Positions 6,296-7,173 of a stretch of DNA of 7,173 nucleotides are shown piece by piece. Each line of letters opens with the position of its first letter. The stretch's first letter is position 1. The notes under the pieces were generated by a model that did no database searches, was not told the DNA's origin, and saw only the letters and a list, made by a program, of their open reading frames with translations. Where the stretch lies: positions 21,067-28,239 of the forward strand of contig DJFQ01000103.1 of assembly GCA_002432095.1 (NCBI GenBank), written 5' to 3'. The translations under genes and the position numbers were made by a program. This DNA comes from Marinagarivorans sp. UBA5868. Its GTDB lineage: Bacteria; Pseudomonadota; Gammaproteobacteria; Pseudomonadales; Cellvibrionaceae.

Positions 6296-6609
6296 TTAAT
6301 AGTAAAAATAGGTCGGCGAACTTTCGGGAGGACGTTTTCCACCACAATCTGAATCCAACTGACCCCAATAAAGCTTCACTTCTCTATCTTGTGTCTTTGC
6401 TGCAAGCAACATTGCATAAACCCTATTAATTTGAGCTTCGCCCCAAGCAGGATTTACGCGACACCAGCCGTCGCACGTTTTGCTTGACTTAAACACTACT
6501 GTATCTTTTGTCAGTATCAGGCTCGTAATTTTTTCATCGCAATACTCCCCCCCGCTTGCGCGGAAACTGCAGTTAGAGTAAATGCGAGCAAAAAAAATAA
6601 ATGTTTCAT
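6296..6609 (-). pseudogene. Small exported protein, array copy 2, split by a frameshift at a G7 run
   Basis: The ATG at 6609 opens a good signal peptide (MKHLFFLLAFTLTAVSAQA), but this frame stops after 30 codons at 6517. The mature family domain continues in another frame from EYCDEKIT to the stop at 6296. The frames meet at seven G on the minus strand (6553-6547), at the signal-peptide cleavage site. One added G, two lost G, or a -1 ribosomal slip on GGG-GGG would restore a 103-104-residue protein with Cys46 and Cys89, 43 apart like the other copies, plus extra Cys24 and Cys50, and the helix RVYAMLLAAKTQDREVKL. The mature frame shows no other damage, which argues against an old dead gene. 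It may be a sequencing error, a phase-variable gene, a slippage gene or a recent pseudogene. A weak GAGA precedes the start. Confidence 0.8.
6547..6553 (-). repeat. Homopolymer run of seven G in copy 2
   Basis: The run sits exactly where the signal-peptide frame and the mature-domain frame meet. In the signal-peptide frame it reads GCG-GGG-GGG-AGT; after a one-base backward shift the next codon is GAG, the mature frame. Such runs are prone to slipped-strand mutation and to polymerase or ribosome slippage. Confidence 0.85.
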
Positions 6610-6728
6610 TAAAACGATCTCGGTTTTTACGACAAAAGCCCATATTGATCCGATGACCAATGAATCAAAGCGACCCGAATAAGTGGCGCAACAATAATGC
6701 AATTTGCAACGTCAGCTTCCAATAATTT

Positions 6729-7064
6729 TTACTCCAATACAGAAATTGTGTTGATGCTTTCCACGCTGTTAAAGTCGTTACAACTTGATGTACCGGAGAT
6801 ATTTACTGCTCTCCCGGCCATAAACGCGGCAAGCAGCAGAGAATATGAAGACCTTCCGACCTCAGAATCCATAGGGATAGTGTAATCCCAGGATGTATTA
6901 GTGGCACACGATATTCGAGATGTTGGGCCAATATTTAGCTTTACAAACGCAAAATTCCCGTATGACTTATTAATAGCAAGCTTCACTATTTTGGCATCGC
7001 TCACGCTACTGGCATCGGCCAATACCGGGGCTAATAATAGAATAAAAAGCAACCTAATCTTCAA
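6729..7064 (-). CDS. Small exported protein, array copy 1, TTG start
   Basis: A 111-residue protein of unknown function. It starts at the TTG at 7064, followed by AAG, with AGGGGGG just upstream as ribosome binding site; no ATG serves this frame. The signal peptide is MKIRLLFILLLAPVLADA with cleavage near SSV. The mature part fits the family: DAKIVKLAI opening strand, FAFVKLNI strand, Cys53, helix SSYSLLLAAFMAGRAVNI (72-89), Cys95 and the final strand SINTISVL. The cysteines are 42 apart. It lacks the exact GKVT motif (AKIVK here). It is the first copy seen; 119 bases separate it from copy 2. A possible weak promoter (TTGGCT, 17 bases, TAAACA) lies upstream. Confidence 0.85.
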   Translation of the reverse strand: MKIRLLFILLLAPVLADASSVSDAKIVKLAINKSYGNFAFVKLNIGPTSRISCATNTSWDYTIPMDSEVGRSSYSLLLAAFMAGRAVNISGTSSCNDFNSVESINTISVLE

Positions 7065-7074
7065 CCGCCCCCCT
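7062..7074 (-). promoter_or_regulatory. Ribosome binding site and TTG start of copy 1
   Basis: AGGGGGG (7074-7068) is followed after a short spacer by TTG (7064-7062) and AAG. The spacing is on the short side, about five bases from AGGGG, but the strong purine run makes this the natural start for the signal-peptide frame. Confidence 0.65.
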
Positions 7075-7173
7075 ACAAGATACTTGTTTACGTCTTACAG
7101 CAATCAGAGCCAACCCTTTCTGTAGCCTATTAAGCCGCGTCTTCCGCTCATGGTATTGGCGCTATTCGTATAC

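Noticed and set aside
6697..7125. Plus-strand frames 6697-6885 and 6901-7125 opposite copy 1
   Set aside because: They are antisense to a gene with a clear signal peptide and family pattern. The shared string TEIVLM with a minus-strand frame near 6610 looks like chance.
7065..7173. A gene entering from the right edge
   Set aside because: All three minus frames hit a stop within about 70 bases, and the plus-strand ATG at 7150 leaves too few codons to judge.

Overview
The window looks like a gammaproteobacterial chromosome. NusA is a 500-residue protein with two C-terminal acidic repeats, the gene order rimP-nusA-infB is the conserved one, and IF2 has the long charged N-terminal region typical of the class. 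A Cellvibrionales-like marine bacterium is my guess from the general look of the proteins; I could not test it. Every gene I can support lies on the minus strand, so the window is described from its right end to its left end.

Right part (about 7064 to 4484): a tandem array of six related small genes for exported proteins, about 104-122 residues each. All carry an N-terminal signal peptide and a mature part of about 85-100 residues. Their shared pattern is an opening GKVT-like strand, a cysteine, a helix of the type LLLAAK-x-x-G-x-x-V, a second cysteine and a final strand. In five of the six the two cysteines are 41-44 residues apart, which suggests one disulfide bond. I do not recognise a named function. 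The second copy is split by a frameshift at a run of seven G just after its signal peptide. The array has several non-ATG starts with strong ribosome binding sites, and a Fur-box-like palindrome upstream of the fourth copy.

Middle (about 4274 to 3681): a putative lipoprotein of unknown function with a Gly/Ala/Met-rich hydrophobic stretch. It is followed at once by a very good sigma-70 promoter (TTGACG, 17 bases, TAAAAT).

Left part (3646 to 1): the promoter drives a roughly 225-base leader holding two intrinsic-terminator hairpins, then rimP (30S maturation), nusA (transcription elongation and termination factor) and infB (initiation factor IF2). The infB gene leaves the window exactly at the P-loop of its GTPase domain. 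The genes are 20-21 bases apart, each with its own Shine-Dalgarno sequence except rimP, whose start follows the second terminator closely. The layout suggests that the operon is controlled by attenuation in the leader, fitting for an operon that encodes NusA.

The left part is GC-rich housekeeping sequence. The right part is visibly more AT-rich and reads as accessory, lineage-specific sequence. No tRNA, rRNA, insertion sequence or CRISPR array was seen. The secG and tRNA genes that often sit upstream of rimP in this class are not in the window.
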